Assembly: GCA_947503555.1 (NCBI GenBank) | Contig: CANNEE010000002.1 | Span: forward strand, 1-64,000 | Direction of reading: 5' to 3' | Length of the DNA: 64,000 nt | Source: an uncultured Shewanella sp. | Lineage (GTDB): Bacteria; Pseudomonadota; Gammaproteobacteria; Enterobacterales; Shewanellaceae | Part shown: piece after piece, positions 8,517 to 17,343 of the stretch | How positions within the stretch are numbered: position 1 is the stretch's first letter | Layout: every line of letters starts with the position of its first letter | Program-made: the position numbers and the translations under genes | The notes under the pieces: model-generated | What the model was told of the DNA's origin: nothing | Databases searched by the model: none | Seen by the model: only the letters and a program-made list of their open reading frames with translations

Positions 8517-8782
8517 ATACCAATCTAACTAAATATCTGCTCAGTTCAGAGCCGCTCAGGCTTGTCAATTTCAGGCGCATTGGCGTAGGAATGGTGATTC
8601 CCTTTTAAGTCAATGCAACACAAAAGTGAAAAGTCTGAGTGACTCCCGTCGGGCGGGTTTCAATGTCTCGTATGCAGTGTTAGGTGCTTTCGAAATAGAA
8701 TCACTATTAGCATCAAGCATCTGCCTTGCCTACGAGCCGTTGAATTCCCGCTGAACGTTCACATATTTAGTGTGATTGGTAT
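8517..8782. mobile_element. 266-bp MITE-like element with 20-bp terminal inverted repeats
   Basis: The left end ATACCAATCTAACTAAATAT (8517-8536) and the reverse complement of the right end (8763-8782), ATACCAATCACACTAAATAT, match at 18 of 20 positions. No ORF lies inside. The structure fits a non-autonomous miniature inverted-repeat element. It occupies over half of the 508-bp region upstream of the BCCT gene. No target-site duplication could be assigned with confidence. Confidence 0.75.
8752..8761. promoter_or_regulatory. BetI-like palindrome core inside the MITE
   Basis: TGAACGTTCA is a perfect 10-bp palindrome equal to the centre of the BetI operator at 12769-12788. It sits 11 bp inside the right border of the MITE, about 290 bp upstream of the BCCT start. 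It could place the transporter under BetI, or be a chance part of the element. Confidence 0.4.
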
Positions 8783-8928
8783 TATTAATTTCCAAGCAAT
8801 TCGCATTACAGCTTTTCAGGGGAAACTCTGCCAAATTGGCGCCCTGAGTGTCAGGCCTTAGGTATCGCTTTAAACCCTTGATTTAGGCGATAGCTAAAAC
8901 CTGATATCGAACTCACTTGCGTTAAGTT

Positions 8929-8960
8929 AGGCCATTTCACTCGTAAGTGAAGGCTGGCCT
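8929..8960 (-). terminator. stem-loop after betA
   Basis: A two-part stem: AGGCCA (8929-8934) with TGGCCT (8955-8960), and TTCACT with AGTGAA around loop CGTA. It lies 13 bp after the betA stop. There is no strong T-run, so termination strength is uncertain. The 146 bp between this hairpin and the MITE hold no gene. Confidence 0.5.
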
Positions 8961-8973
8961 GAGCCTATAATTT

Positions 8974-10656
8974 TTATTGCACCATTCGCTTAGGCGCTGA
9001 ATTTCTTTGGCTTTGTTGCCAGTTCTCAGCAACGATGACTTCTGCATCACTGGCACTCAGTGGTGTTTTACCCAAAATCATATCTGCAGCCTTTTCTGCC
9101 ACCATGATGGTGGGGGAGTTAAGGTTGCCATTAGGAATCGTGGGGAAGATGGATGAATCCACCACTCTTAAACCTTGTACGCCGTGAACTCGGGTTTGTG
9201 AGTCCACTACCGCCATGGCATCTTCGCCCATCTTGCAAGAGCAAGATGGGTGATAAGCACTTTCAACTGAGGAGCGAACAAAGGCATCGATTTCGGCATC
9301 TGTTTTTACCTGTTCACCTGGCTGGATCTCTTCGCCGCGATATTCATCTAAGGCTGGCTGATTGATGATCTCCCTCGTTAAACGCACGCAGGCTCTAAAA
9401 CCTTCGATATCGTCGGGATGCTGTAGATAATTAAATAGGATCTCAGGTGACTGACGCGGATCACTGCTGGTGATTTTGACCGAGCCACGGCTCTTAGGCT
9501 TGTTATGGCCTATATGGACCTGAAAACCATGGCCTGCAAAGGCTTCTCTACCATCGTATCGCATCGCAGCCGGTAGGAAGTGGTACTGAAGATCTGGCCA
9601 TTCAAGTGAGGTCTTAGAGCGAATAAAACCACAGGATTCAAAATGGTTAGTTGCCCCTAGTCCAGACTTATTGAGAATCCAGCGAGTGCCAATGAGCAGC
9701 TTGTTGAACGGGTCTAATACACCGTTAAGTGAGATAGGCTTAAGACACTTGAATTGAAAATAAAACTCCAGATGATCTTGCAGGTTTTCACCCACGCCCG
9801 GCAGTTCATGAAGGAGTTCAACACCAGCGTTATCCAGTACCGATTTAGCTCCTATGCCAGATAGTTGTAGCAGTTGAGGTGAGCCGATAGAGCCTGCTGA
9901 CAGTATCACCTCTTTATTGCATTTTACGTCAGTGACTTTGCCTTTGCGCTCATAGCGCACGCCAATGGCTTGTTTACCTTCAAAAAGCACCTTGTGTGTT
10001 AGCGCATGGGTGATAACAGTTAGGTTACTGCGCTTCATAGCGGGTCTAAGGTAGGCGTTGGCAGTAGACCAGCGCACACCATTCTTAATGGTCATATGCA
10101 TAGGGCCAAAGCCTTCTTGCTGGGCGCCGTTATAATCCGCTGTGGCAAGGTAGCCCGCATCAAGGCCTGCATCGACAAACGCCTGATAAAGCGGGTTTAT
10201 CATCTGATTGCCATTGTTGACCGCTAATGGGCCGCCAACTTGACGATAATCATCACTGCCAAAGGCCCAATCTTCTGCTTTCTTAAAATAAGGTAAGCAA
10301 TGGGCATAGTCCCAATTTTCCGCGCCGCTCTCTTGCCACTCGTCGAAATCTCTAGCATGACCTCTAACATAAACCATGCCGTTGATGGAGGATGAGCCGC
10401 CAAGCACCTTGCCTCGTGGGCAATGCATACGGCGGTTATCCAAATAAGGCTCTGGCTCTGTTTCAAATTGCCAAGCATACTTATCGGTATTCATAGGAAT
10501 AGAAAGCGCCGTTGGCATCTGAATAAAAATACTTCTATCACTACCACCGGTTTCCAGTAGCAATACCTTATTGGCAGGATCTTGTGAAAGGCGGTTAGCC
10601 AGAACACAACCTGCACTACCTGCACCGACTATGATGTAATCGTACTTCGCTGGCAT
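8974..10656 (-). CDS. betA: choline dehydrogenase
   Basis: An FAD-dependent GMC oxidoreductase of 560 residues that oxidises choline to betaine aldehyde at the membrane. The FAD-binding start [18 protein letters not shown] is intact, the GMC signature [18 protein letters not shown] follows, and the C-terminus has [16 protein letters not shown] and [20 protein letters not shown]. Length equals the family norm (about 556). A GTG two codons upstream is possible, but the ATG at 10656 has GGGAG 8 nt before it. It follows betB with a gap of 12 bp and belongs to betI-betB-betA. Confidence 0.95.
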   Translation of the reverse strand: MPAKYDYIIVGAGSAGCVLANRLSQDPANKVLLLETGGSDRSIFIQMPTALSIPMNTDKYAWQFETEPEPYLDNRRMHCPRGKVLGGSSSINGMVYVRGHARDFDEWQESGAENWDYAHCLPYFKKAEDWAFGSDDYRQVGGPLAVNNGNQMINPLYQAFVDAGLDAGYLATADYNGAQQEGFGPMHMTIKNGVRWSTANAYLRPAMKRSNLTVITHALTHKVLFEGKQAIGVRYERKGKVTDVKCNKEVILSAGSIGSPQLLQLSGIGAKSVLDNAGVELLHELPGVGENLQDHLEFYFQFKCLKPISLNGVLDPFNKLLIGTRWILNKSGLGATNHFESCGFIRSKTSLEWPDLQYHFLPAAMRYDGREAFAGHGFQVHIGHNKPKSRGSVKITSSDPRQSPEILFNYLQHPDDIEGFRACVRLTREIINQPALDEYRGEEIQPGEQVKTDAEIDAFVRSSVESAYHPSCSCKMGEDAMAVVDSQTRVHGVQGLRVVDSSIFPTIPNGNLNSPTIMVAEKAADMILGKTPLSASDAEVIVAENWQQSQRNSAPKRMVQ

Positions 10657-10668
10657 TATCACTTCTCC

Positions 10669-12129
10669 CTAAAATGGGCTTTCAAGTGATTGCATACCTA
10701 GGTATACAGCTTTGGTTTGGGTATAGGCTTTGATGGTTTCACTGCCATTTTCTCTACCTATACCTGAGAGTTTGTAGCCGCCTACAGGCATCTCTGCGGG
10801 CGATGCGCCATAGGCATTAATCCAACAGATCCCAGCTTGTAATTGATGTATCACCCTATGGGCACGGCGAATATTTTGGGTAAAGACGCCTGCGGCCAAT
10901 CCAAGCTTAGTGTTATTGGCTCTGGCGATAACATCATCCTCATCCTTGAACGTCAGCAGCGACATCACTGGGCCAAACACCTCTTCTTTGCTGATGGTCA
11001 TCTCATCTGTGCATTTAAAAATCGTCGGTGCGACAAAGTAGCCATTGGGTGCATTGTCAGGGCTTAGGGCTGTACCACCGGCCACTAGCTCCGCGCCTTC
11101 TTGTTTGGCTTGGGCTATATAGTCGAGTACTTTTTGCTGGTGGGATTGGGAAATAAGGGCGCCAAAGTTAGTTTCAGGATCCATAGGATCGCCGCAGATA
11201 ATATTGTTTTCAGTGCGGGCCACTAACTTATCGACAAACTGCTGATAGATGTCTTCATGAATAAAGACGCGGGTGCCATTGGTGCAGATCTCTCCCTGAG
11301 TGTAGAAGTTACCCAACATGGCGGCAGAAACGGCATCGTCGATATCGGCATCATCGAACACAATAAGCGGTGACTTACCCCCTAGCTCCATGGTGACCTC
11401 TTTAAGCGAGCTAGAGGCTGCCGCCATCACCTTCTTGCCTGTGCCGACTTCGCCGGTAAATGAGACCTTGGCGATCTCATCATGGGTGGTAAGCCATGCG
11501 CCGACGCGGCCATCGCCTTGAATGACGTTAAATACACCATCGGGCAGGCCTGCTTGAGTAAAAATCTCGGCCAACTTGAGTGCACCTAGTGGTGTTTCTT
11601 CAGAGGGCTTAAATAGCATGACATTGCCGCAGGCTAGGGCGGGAGCCGATTTCCAGCAGGCAATTTGCAGTGGGTAGTTCCATGCGCCTATGCCTGCACA
11701 TATGCCAAGTGGCTCGCGGCGAGTATAGAAAAAGTCGTCGCCGACCTGTTGCTGAATCCCTTCAAGGCTTGAAGCCAGACCGGCAAAGTACTCGATTGAG
11801 TCGGCGCCTGTAACCACATCGACGCTTGATGCTTCTTGCCAAGGCTTACCCGTATCTATCACTTCGATTTTGGCAAGTGTATCGTTGTGCTCGCGTAATA
11901 AGGCGACTGCTTTTAACAGAATTCGGCTGCGCTCGACAGCGCCCATGGCAGCCCAGATTGCAAAACCTGCCTTGGCACTCTCTATTGCAGCGTGTTGAAT
12001 TTTTTCGTCGGCGACCTCTACCAGATAGCTAACTTCACCTGTGGCAGGGTTTATCACTTCAAAGGTTTCACCAGTGCTGTTTGCTAGGTACTGGCCATGA
12101 ATATAATTTTTATGAACTACTAGTGACAT
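10669..12129 (-). CDS. betB: betaine aldehyde dehydrogenase
   Basis: An NAD(P)-dependent aldehyde dehydrogenase of 486 residues that converts betaine aldehyde to glycine betaine, the osmoprotectant. It carries the catalytic Glu motif MELGGKSPL and the active Cys in [11 protein letters not shown], and the NAD-binding [12 protein letters not shown]. Its 5' end overlaps the 3' end of betI by 10 bp, which suggests translational coupling. Length is that of E. coli BetB (490). Confidence 0.95.
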   Translation of the reverse strand: MSLVVHKNYIHGQYLANSTGETFEVINPATGEVSYLVEVADEKIQHAAIESAKAGFAIWAAMGAVERSRILLKAVALLREHNDTLAKIEVIDTGKPWQEASSVDVVTGADSIEYFAGLASSLEGIQQQVGDDFFYTRREPLGICAGIGAWNYPLQIACWKSAPALACGNVMLFKPSEETPLGALKLAEIFTQAGLPDGVFNVIQGDGRVGAWLTTHDEIAKVSFTGEVGTGKKVMAAASSSLKEVTMELGGKSPLIVFDDADIDDAVSAAMLGNFYTQGEICTNGTRVFIHEDIYQQFVDKLVARTENNIICGDPMDPETNFGALISQSHQQKVLDYIAQAKQEGAELVAGGTALSPDNAPNGYFVAPTIFKCTDEMTISKEEVFGPVMSLLTFKDEDDVIARANNTKLGLAAGVFTQNIRRAHRVIHQLQAGICWINAYGASPAEMPVGGYKLSGIGRENGSETIKAYTQTKAVYLGMQSLESPF

Positions 12130-12725
12130 TGGGTTCTTCCATGTTGCAAGACAACTGCCTTAATAAAGGCTTTGCATAAAACTTGAGCTTGTTGAAACGC
12201 CGCTTGAGGCTCAGGACTTAAGGCACTACGAAGCCAAAAACCATCAATCATGGCTGCGGTTTGCTCAGCGGCTGCAGCCGCTTCTTGGCTTGGGAGTAAC
12301 TGTTTATAGGAGTAGAGCAGATTGCTATGCAGGCGTTGGCTATTGATATTTTGCAGTCGAGCGAGTTCGGGTTCATGCATGGCTTGAGACCAAAAGCTGA
12401 GCCAGGTCTTAGTTGCCGGACGAGATCGCTGTAACTCGGTAAAGTTGGCTTCGACTATCATTTCAAGACGAGTTTCGGGAGAAAGTTGTTGATTTAAAGT
12501 GCGTGACAATAGCGCTTGTTTTAGGCCGTTTATCAAATACCTTTGAGTCGCCATGATCAGCTCTTGCTTGCCACCAAAGTAATGGCTAATGAGTCCCGAT
12601 GACATACCTGCTAAACGGCTGATGGTGTTAATCGTGGTGTGCTGCAACCCAAATTGCTCTACCGAGGCTAAAGTGGCCTCTATAAGTTGCTGCTGTCTGA
12701 CGTTTTTCATTGGTGGTCTTGGCAT
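12120..12725 (-). CDS. betI: TetR-family choline-responsive repressor BetI
   Basis: A 201-residue TetR-type repressor. The N-terminal helix-turn-helix contains [26 protein letters not shown], and the C-terminal ligand domain has the BetI-like [18 protein letters not shown]. In known systems BetI represses the bet genes until choline is present. It is the promoter-proximal gene of betIBA, and a perfect 20-bp palindrome lies 44 bp upstream of its start. Confidence 0.93.
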   Translation of the reverse strand: MPRPPMKNVRQQQLIEATLASVEQFGLQHTTINTISRLAGMSSGLISHYFGGKQELIMATQRYLINGLKQALLSRTLNQQLSPETRLEMIVEANFTELQRSRPATKTWLSFWSQAMHEPELARLQNINSQRLHSNLLYSYKQLLPSQEAAAAAEQTAAMIDGFWLRSALSPEPQAAFQQAQVLCKAFIKAVVLQHGRTQCH

Positions 12726-12768
12726 ACTAAAACGTCACTTCCCTGACTCAATCCTGTTTAAATAATTG

Positions 12769-12788
12769 TTAATTGAACGTTCAATTAA
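12769..12788. promoter_or_regulatory. BetI operator
   Basis: TTAATTGAACGTTCAATTAA is a perfect 20-bp palindrome 44 bp before betI. Its centre TTGAACGTTCAA agrees with the BetI motif I know from other gammaproteobacteria. It presumably gives autoregulation of betIBA. Confidence 0.85.
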
Positions 12789-13110
12789 TAATAAGTCTAA
12801 TGGTTAGAGTTGTAACTATCAACCCGTCGAGCGGGGTGTGATTTTGATTTTTGTTTTGGCTTTATTGTGATTTGTGTCAATTTTGGGTTTGGGCAAAAAT
12901 CGCTGCAGCCCTTGTTTGTACAGGCTTTGTTTGGGGTTTAGATGAGGCTCAATGAGAGGTCTAAATTGGTAATAGTTTTAGCTGTAATTATTTTTAAATT
13001 TTTTTCGCTACAACTTACTTTGAGTGAAAAGCAAAGGAGTCACAGGGGGAATGTGAACTACGAAGTGAGAAAAGAAAGGAAGCAAGATAAGCGTGGATGC
13101 AGAAATAAAG
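12789..13110. other. gene-free stretch between betI and the OmpK-type gene
   Basis: About 320 bp without a supported gene. A 103-codon open frame on the plus strand (12942-13253) has low-complexity basic composition, no ribosome binding site and runs into the 3' end of a real gene on the other strand, so I do not call it. I see no repeat or further operator here. Confidence 0.6.
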
Positions 13111-13132
13111 CAGGCAGAGAAATCTCTGCCTG
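13111..13132 (-). terminator. terminator-like hairpin after the OmpK-type gene
   Basis: CAGGCAGAGA (13111-13120) and TCTCTGCCTG (13123-13132) pair perfectly. On the minus strand a modest T-rich stretch (CTTTATTT) follows, 68 bp after the stop of the outer-membrane protein gene. Confidence 0.7.
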
Positions 13133-13200
13133 TTACTTGTTCGTGGTGAGTCGTGGCTGCAAAAGCAACCATGAATGCTCAACAGTTTCTATATCATCAA

Positions 13201-13947
13201 TTAGAAGTGATACTTGGCTATCACAGAGTAAGTGTTTTGATCTATGCCCTTAACACCGTATTTGTTTTTCCAGTAATCGTACTCAATACCCACAAATAAT
13301 TTGTTGGCCTTGGCATCACCCATAAGTGATTTGCCTAGGTCATATTTAAGCTGAGGATTGATGTGTACGTTCTCTTCGTAACCTGAGTTGTCGGCACTAA
13401 ATACCCAATCGACAAAACCATCAAGGACGATATTGGCGTTGCCTACAGGGAAGTCGACTCTAAATACTGGCGTAAACTGCCAGCCGTCACTGTTGTTGGC
13501 AGAGTTAATGCCTTGACGCTTGTAAGTGTTTAAGTTGAAGTAGCTAAAGCCTGGAATTGCTATATCTAAACCAATACCGTATAGAAAGCTTTCAACTGGG
13601 CCTTCACCTTCTTCATAGGTTAGGGCTAGAGAGACATCTTGAATTGGGCCTAGGCTTAAATCTTTATTGAAGATCTTGCCAAAGCTAAACCTTGGAGAGA
13701 TTTCACCATAGGTTGTGCGATCGCTCGCACCGTTAAACTGAATCACATCTTGAAAAGCGAACCAGTCACCATACTTCCAACCGCCAGCGGTCTCAAAGGT
13801 AACAGTAGTCTGTTCATCAGATGGAGCAAGATCATAGTCGCTGCCGTAAAGCAGAGTGGCACTTGCATCCCACCAGTGAACCAGATCGTCGGCAACCACA
13901 GGTTGTGACATTAATAGGGCAAGGCCTAAACCAAGTTTCTTCATCAT
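13201..13947 (-). CDS. OmpK/Tsx-family outer-membrane channel protein
   Basis: A 248-residue exported beta-barrel: signal peptide MMKKLGLGLALLMSQPVVA, then DDLVHWWDASATLLYG, the typical start of nucleoside-specific channel (Tsx/OmpK) proteins, and an aromatic C-terminus (SVIAKYHF). Known relatives are nucleoside channels in E. coli and the vibriophage receptor OmpK in Vibrio. No BetI-like site was seen upstream, so a role in the neighbouring bet system is not supported by regulation. Two adjacent ATG codons can serve as the start. Confidence 0.82.
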   Translation of the reverse strand: MMKKLGLGLALLMSQPVVADDLVHWWDASATLLYGSDYDLAPSDEQTTVTFETAGGWKYGDWFAFQDVIQFNGASDRTTYGEISPRFSFGKIFNKDLSLGPIQDVSLALTYEEGEGPVESFLYGIGLDIAIPGFSYFNLNTYKRQGINSANNSDGWQFTPVFRVDFPVGNANIVLDGFVDWVFSADNSGYEENVHINPQLKYDLGKSLMGDAKANKLFVGIEYDYWKNKYGVKGIDQNTYSVIAKYHF

Positions 13948-14353
13948 GTTTCTCTAACTTTGTAGGGTAATTTGAAATTGTTTTTATTTGTCTATCGATT
14001 GTTTTTATTTTAAGACAGACAAATGGCTTATAAATGCAGAGCTTATTCGGCATGGAGCCGAGTTTTTGTCGATTTTAGTGTGTTATTGTTCGACTTCTAC
14101 TGCCAAAGCGCGGGCAATATAGTGAAGTTTTGTCTTAACTACAACGGAAAATTGGATGGATATGTTTTTTTTTGCTGTGATTGGATAAAAGCTGAACCTC
14201 AATGTGAGCTAGGTGGTGATTTTTAACTCAGTGCTTGCTCGACGAAATAAACACCGTGCTGTAAATTTACACGATAAAGTGTGACATAATATGTCGCTTG
14301 TGCAGTAAACTGCTGCTATAGTGCTAGTTCGATTATACAAACTTGGGGGGTAT
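13948..14353. promoter_or_regulatory. divergent promoter region of the OmpK-type gene and nfeD operon
   Basis: About 400 bp, AT-rich, without a gene. Just upstream of nfeD lies the small palindrome GACAT-AAT-ATGTC (14283-14295), which overlaps a possible -10 (CATAAT) and could be an operator. No other structured element was seen. Confidence 0.3.
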
Positions 14354-14836
14354 ATGGATTTTTCAAACCCTATTTTAATCTGGGCTGTCATTGGTGTTGT
14401 GCTGATGTTAGCCGAGCTAATAGTGCCAGGTGGCATAGTGATTCTTCTGGGGGCGGCAGCTGTGATTGTAGCTGGCCTATTGACCTTAGGGATTGCCGAA
14501 GGTGTGGTGCAAAGTTTAACTTGCTGGTTCATTACGTCTATGGTGCTGATTTTAAGCTTTAGGCATGTAACTCAAAAGCTAGTGGGCGGTGACTCTCATG
14601 TTGGTAATACAGATGAAGAGTTAGATCTCTACAATAAAACCGCCGAGGTAAAAGAAGCGATAGGCCCAGGGCACAGCAAAGGGCGTATTCATTTTCAAGG
14701 CACAGATTGGACTGCTAAGGGTGATGGAAGGGAGATCCCTGTAGGGACTCAAGTCAGAGTGATTTGTCGCGATAATATCGACTTTGTTGTAGAGCCTATT
14801 GATGCAGGCGATAGTGGCGATGTAAGCCAATCTTAA
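14354..14836 (+). CDS. NfeD-family membrane protein (short form)
   Basis: A 160-residue protein: two to three hydrophobic segments in residues 1-75 and a soluble C-terminal domain with the OB-fold pattern of NfeD (GRIHFQGTDWTAKG...VPGTQVRV-type). NfeD proteins are partners of SPFH/stomatin proteins, and two SPFH genes follow directly. The start at 14354 gives the membrane segment directly; an upstream in-frame ATG (14321) would add 11 residues without a good ribosome binding site. It is the probable first gene of a three-gene operon. Confidence 0.85.
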   Translation: MDFSNPILIWAVIGVVLMLAELIVPGGIVILLGAAAVIVAGLLTLGIAEGVVQSLTCWFITSMVLILSFRHVTQKLVGGDSHVGNTDEELDLYNKTAEVKEAIGPGHSKGRIHFQGTDWTAKGDGREIPVGTQVRVICRDNIDFVVEPIDAGDSGDVSQS

Positions 14837-14944
14837 TAACGTCATCACCTTAATAACATTGTTGAATTAGATTTTGTTTAGGGTTTAGGCACTGCACTGA
14901 CTGTGCCTATTGGATTTTCATTTTAAATTTTAAGGAAGGAATCT

Positions 14945-15883
14945 ATGTTTGCTATAACCATAGCCGTACTCTTTATCCTGTTTATTTTATATAAGCTGCT
15001 GTTGATAGTACCTATGCGTGAAGTCAATGTGATTGAGCGCTTAGGTAAATTCCGCACTGTATTGCAGCCTGGTTTTCACTTTTTAATTCCGTTTTTCGAC
15101 AGAGTCGCCTACCGTCACGATACCCGTGAGCAGGTACTCGATGTGCCACCACAAAGCTGTATCTCAAAAGACAATACTCAGCTAGAAGTGGATGGTTTGG
15201 TCTATCTCAAGGTGATGGATGGGCGTCTTGCCAGTTATGGTATCGAGGATTATCGCCGTGCTGCGGTGAATCTGGCGCAAACGACCATGCGCTCAGAGAT
15301 AGGTAAGTTAAGCCTGTCTCAAACCTTCTCCGAACGTGATAGCTTGAATGAATCTATTGTGCGTGAAATTGATAAGGCCTCAGATCCTTGGGGAATCAAA
15401 GTGTTGCGTTACGAGATTAAAAACATCACGCCATCGCGCCATGTTATTCACACTCTTGAGAAGCAGATGGAAGCCGAGCGTAGTAAGCGTGCTGAGATTA
15501 CGCTTGCCAATGCCGAGAAGGCGGCGATGATCAATATGTCAGAAGGTGAGCGCCAGGAGGCGATTAACCTCTCTGAAGGGGAAAAAGCGAAACGTATCAA
15601 TGAAGCTAAAGGTACGGCTCAGGAGATCGCCATTATCGCTAAGGCCAAAGCCCAAGGGATGGAACTGGTTTCCAATGCTCTCGCGAAACAGGGCGGCCAT
15701 GATGCGATGAACATGCAGTTAAAAGAGCAGTTTATCAAGCAGGTGGGCGGTATTCTGAAGGATGCCGATGTGTCTGTGGTACCGGCTGAAATGGCGAAGT
15801 TAGAAGGTTTTTTTGAAGGTATGGAGCAGGTCACCAGCACTGTGAACTCAGGTGCAACTAAAGGTAAAGGAGTAGGCGCATGA
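14945..15883 (+). CDS. SPFH/band 7 (stomatin-like) protein 1
   Basis: A 312-residue membrane-anchored protein: N-terminal hydrophobic segment (residues 2-20), then the SPFH domain (VNVIERLGKFRTVLQPGFHFLIPF ... LRYEIKNITP) and a long Ala/Glu/Lys-rich coiled coil (about residues 175-260). Such proteins form large oligomeric rings or membrane microdomains, often with NfeD and proteases. It resembles E. coli QmcA. Its stop overlaps the start of a second SPFH gene by 4 bp (ATGA), so the two are translationally coupled. Confidence 0.9.
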   Translation: MFAITIAVLFILFILYKLLLIVPMREVNVIERLGKFRTVLQPGFHFLIPFFDRVAYRHDTREQVLDVPPQSCISKDNTQLEVDGLVYLKVMDGRLASYGIEDYRRAAVNLAQTTMRSEIGKLSLSQTFSERDSLNESIVREIDKASDPWGIKVLRYEIKNITPSRHVIHTLEKQMEAERSKRAEITLANAEKAAMINMSEGERQEAINLSEGEKAKRINEAKGTAQEIAIIAKAKAQGMELVSNALAKQGGHDAMNMQLKEQFIKQVGGILKDADVSVVPAEMAKLEGFFEGMEQVTSTVNSGATKGKGVGA

Positions 15884-16815
15884 TTGACGGATTAAGTATC
15901 GATCTCGATTTAGTTGTATTGGGTATTTGGGGGCTTATCTTTGCGGTATTTCTGATTAAGCTGTTTCAATCTATTCGCTTAGTGCCTACTAAATCGGCTT
16001 ATATTGTTGAGCGTCTGGGTAAGTATCATTCTACGTTAGATGCAGGCTTTCATGCCTTGATTCCATTCCTTGATAAGGTGGCCTATGTTCACGATTTAAA
16101 AGAGGAAACCATAGATGTGCCGCCTCAAGAGTGTTTCTCTAGTGATGAGGTCAATGTGGAAGTCGACGGGGTTATCTATATCTCTGTAGAAGATCCCGTT
16201 AAGGCGAGCTACGGGGTAACAGACTATCGCTACGCTGCTATTCAGCTCGCGCAAACCACCACTCGCTCAGTGATAGGTACTCTGGATCTTGACCGTACCT
16301 TTGAAGAGCGAGATCTTATCAGTGCCAAAGTTGTTGAAGTGTTAGATCAAGCGGGCGCTGGCTGGGGAATTAAGGTTCATCGTTATGAGATCAAAAATAT
16401 CACTCCGCCAGAGACGGTGAAAAACGCCATGGAGATGCAGGTGAACGCCGAGCGTGAACGCCGCGCTTTACTGGCCAAGAGCGAAGGTGATAAGCAGAGT
16501 AAAATCAATCGCTCTGAAGGTTTGATGACTGAGATGATCAACCACTCAGAGGGTGAGATGCAGCGCCGCATCAATGAAGCCGAAGGTAAGGCCTCTGAGA
16601 TTCTGACTATCGCTCAAGCGACGGCTGAATCGATTGAGCGTATTGCCGAGGTGATTTCAGCGCCTGGCGGTGAAAATGTGGTTCGCCTGCAACTAGGTGA
16701 GCAATACCTCAAGCAGCTCGATGGCCTTAAGCAAGGATCGAAAGTGGTACTTCCCGGTAGCATGGTCAATTTCGACCACTGGATGGATAGCATAGGTCTA
16801 CAGGAGAAGAAGTAG
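15880..16815 (+). CDS. SPFH/band 7 (stomatin-like) protein 2
   Basis: A 311-residue paralogue of the preceding gene with the same plan: an N-terminal membrane segment, SPFH domain (AYIVERLGKYHSTLDAGFHA ... VHRYEIKNITPP) and coiled coil with SEGD/SEGE repeats. The two copies share the IKNITP and INEA(K/E)G core motifs but differ in much of the rest, so this is an old duplication. Tandem overlap suggests that the two assemble together, with NfeD as partner. Function in this organism is unknown. Confidence 0.9.
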   Translation: MIDGLSIDLDLVVLGIWGLIFAVFLIKLFQSIRLVPTKSAYIVERLGKYHSTLDAGFHALIPFLDKVAYVHDLKEETIDVPPQECFSSDEVNVEVDGVIYISVEDPVKASYGVTDYRYAAIQLAQTTTRSVIGTLDLDRTFEERDLISAKVVEVLDQAGAGWGIKVHRYEIKNITPPETVKNAMEMQVNAERERRALLAKSEGDKQSKINRSEGLMTEMINHSEGEMQRRINEAEGKASEILTIAQATAESIERIAEVISAPGGENVVRLQLGEQYLKQLDGLKQGSKVVLPGSMVNFDHWMDSIGLQEKK

Positions 16816-16863
16816 ATCAGAAAGCCATAGTTAGCCCGCTAGCTATGGCTTTTTTGTATTCAT

Positions 16864-16941
16864 AAAGTCGGGTCAGAGTAAACTTTCTGTGGTTAACCCG
16901 CAGAGTTATTAAAGGTAAAAGTTTACTCTGACCCCAGTTTT
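16864..16941. repeat. 78-bp palindromic element, copy 1
   Basis: GGGTCAGAGTAAACTT (16870-16885) is matched by its inverse near 16918-16934, about 30 nt apart. The same element lies at 17253-17330, so the two bracket a small gene. GGGTCAGAGTAAAC palindromes are widespread intergenic elements that I associate with REP/Y1-type transposases; none is encoded here. Copy 1 overlaps the leader of the 87-codon gene. Confidence 0.8.
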
Positions 16942-16955
16942 ATAAGGATGTATAG

Positions 16956-17219
16956 ATGAAGTTGATCCTTGAACGTGTTTTTCAAGTCGTGCTTTGGTTA
17001 AAAGTAGCTCTATCGCCGACGCTGTTCGCCGCATTATTAGGCTTGGCTTTTTGTATTGTGAGAGAAGATATTACGCCAGAGCCGATCATTATAGCTGCGA
17101 GTATCGGTTTTGCCATTGGAGCAATTTGGGCCGAGTATATTCGCCGCACGCGAGGCTTACTCGAGTTTCACTCTCGTTTGTTGGGCAGGCCTAATCATAA
17201 TGAAACTTATGGTGCCTAG
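16956..17219 (+). CDS. small two-helix membrane protein (paralogue of the 19094 gene)
   Basis: An 87-residue protein of unknown function with two hydrophobic helices (about residues 8-33 and 42-61). Its pattern W(L/I)K(V/L)ALSP ... DI ... (G)(A/V)(I/L)WAE is shared with the 68-residue protein at 19094-19300, so the two are paralogues. The C-terminal extra segment (RRTRGLLEFHSRLLGRPNH) is basic. Ribosome binding site AAGGATG lies 7 nt upstream. It is framed by two copies of a 78-bp palindromic element. Confidence 0.7.
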   Translation: MKLILERVFQVVLWLKVALSPTLFAALLGLAFCIVREDITPEPIIIAASIGFAIGAIWAEYIRRTRGLLEFHSRLLGRPNHNETYGA

Positions 17220-17252
17220 CATAGAATTAACTGATTACTTGTGCCTGAAAGC

Positions 17253-17330
17253 AAAGTAGGGTCAGAGTAAACTTCATGTGGTCGGGCTGCACAGGTACTG
17301 AAGGTAAAAGTTTACTCTGACCCGACTTTT
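17253..17330. repeat. 78-bp palindromic element, copy 2
   Basis: GGGTCAGAGTAAACTT at 17259-17274 is matched by AAGTTTACTCTGACCC at 17309-17323, with the outer ends AAAGT and ACTTT also paired. It is the second copy of the element at 16864-16941, in the same orientation, with the same length and similar loop (GGTAAAAG shared). It sits at the 3' end of the convergent 377-codon gene and may act as its terminator. Confidence 0.8.
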
Positions 17331-17343
17331 ATATTTAGTGATG

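Noticed and set aside
12942-13253. 103-codon open frame on the plus strand
   Set aside because: Basic low-complexity sequence, no ribosome binding site, and its end overlaps the OmpK-type gene and its terminator on the other strand.
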